A DNA stretch of 6,954 bases from an uncultured Ruminococcus sp. (GTDB lineage Bacteria > Bacillota > Clostridia > Oscillospirales > Ruminococcaceae). Within the stretch, counting starts at the first letter, position 1; the number at the start of each line of letters is the position of its first letter. This document shows positions 6,936 through 6,954 of this stretch, in pieces. A program made the translations under genes and the position numbers. The notes beneath the pieces were generated by a model. It saw only the letters and a program-made list of their open reading frames with translations, had not been told where the DNA came from and ran no database searches. Location: positions 1-6,954 of the forward strand of contig CAMWUF010000052.1 of NCBI GenBank assembly GCA_947177375.1. Direction: 5' to 3'.

Positions 6936-6954
6936 AATTTTAGTAATTTTATTG

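Overview
The window is AT-rich, tightly packed bacterial DNA with Shine-Dalgarno-led genes all on the + strand. Base composition, short intergenic gaps and a secreted protein with a long threonine-rich linker suggest a low-GC Firmicute, most likely a clostridial gut-type organism of the Ruminococcus/Oscillospiraceae kind. That placement is inferred from style, not from a marker gene.

Bases 1-5888 look like one four-gene operon. An extended -10 element (13-21) and a good ribosome binding site precede a MoxR-family AAA+ ATPase (74-1009). It overlaps by one base a DUF58 membrane protein (1009-2241). After 14 bases comes a large polytopic membrane protein with an extracytoplasmic transglutaminase-like (papain-fold) domain and a basic cytoplasmic tail (2256-4511). 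Six bases later a secreted C39-like cysteine peptidase begins, with a Thr-rich linker and a C-terminal SH3-type domain (4518-5888). MoxR + DUF58 + transglutaminase is a recurring bacterial trio. In it the ATPase is thought to act as a chaperone-like remodeller for the DUF58 protein and the membrane transglutaminase. The unusual part here is the fourth gene, which puts a second papain-like cysteine enzyme at the cell surface in the same transcription unit.

Bases 5889-5960 hold the boundary. An 11-bp stem-loop with a short T run (5908-5935) should end the operon. A sigma-A-like promoter (TTATCA, 17 bases, TATAAT; 5868-5896) overlaps the end of the peptidase gene and would start transcription just upstream of that same stem-loop.

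Bases 5961-6935 encode a complete ribosomal protein L11 methyltransferase (PrmA), a housekeeping gene unrelated in function to the operon. The last 19 bases hold nothing I can name. I saw no tRNA, rRNA, CRISPR array, insertion sequence or attachment site. No minus-strand gene is credible, and no stretch of more than 300 bases lacks a gene.
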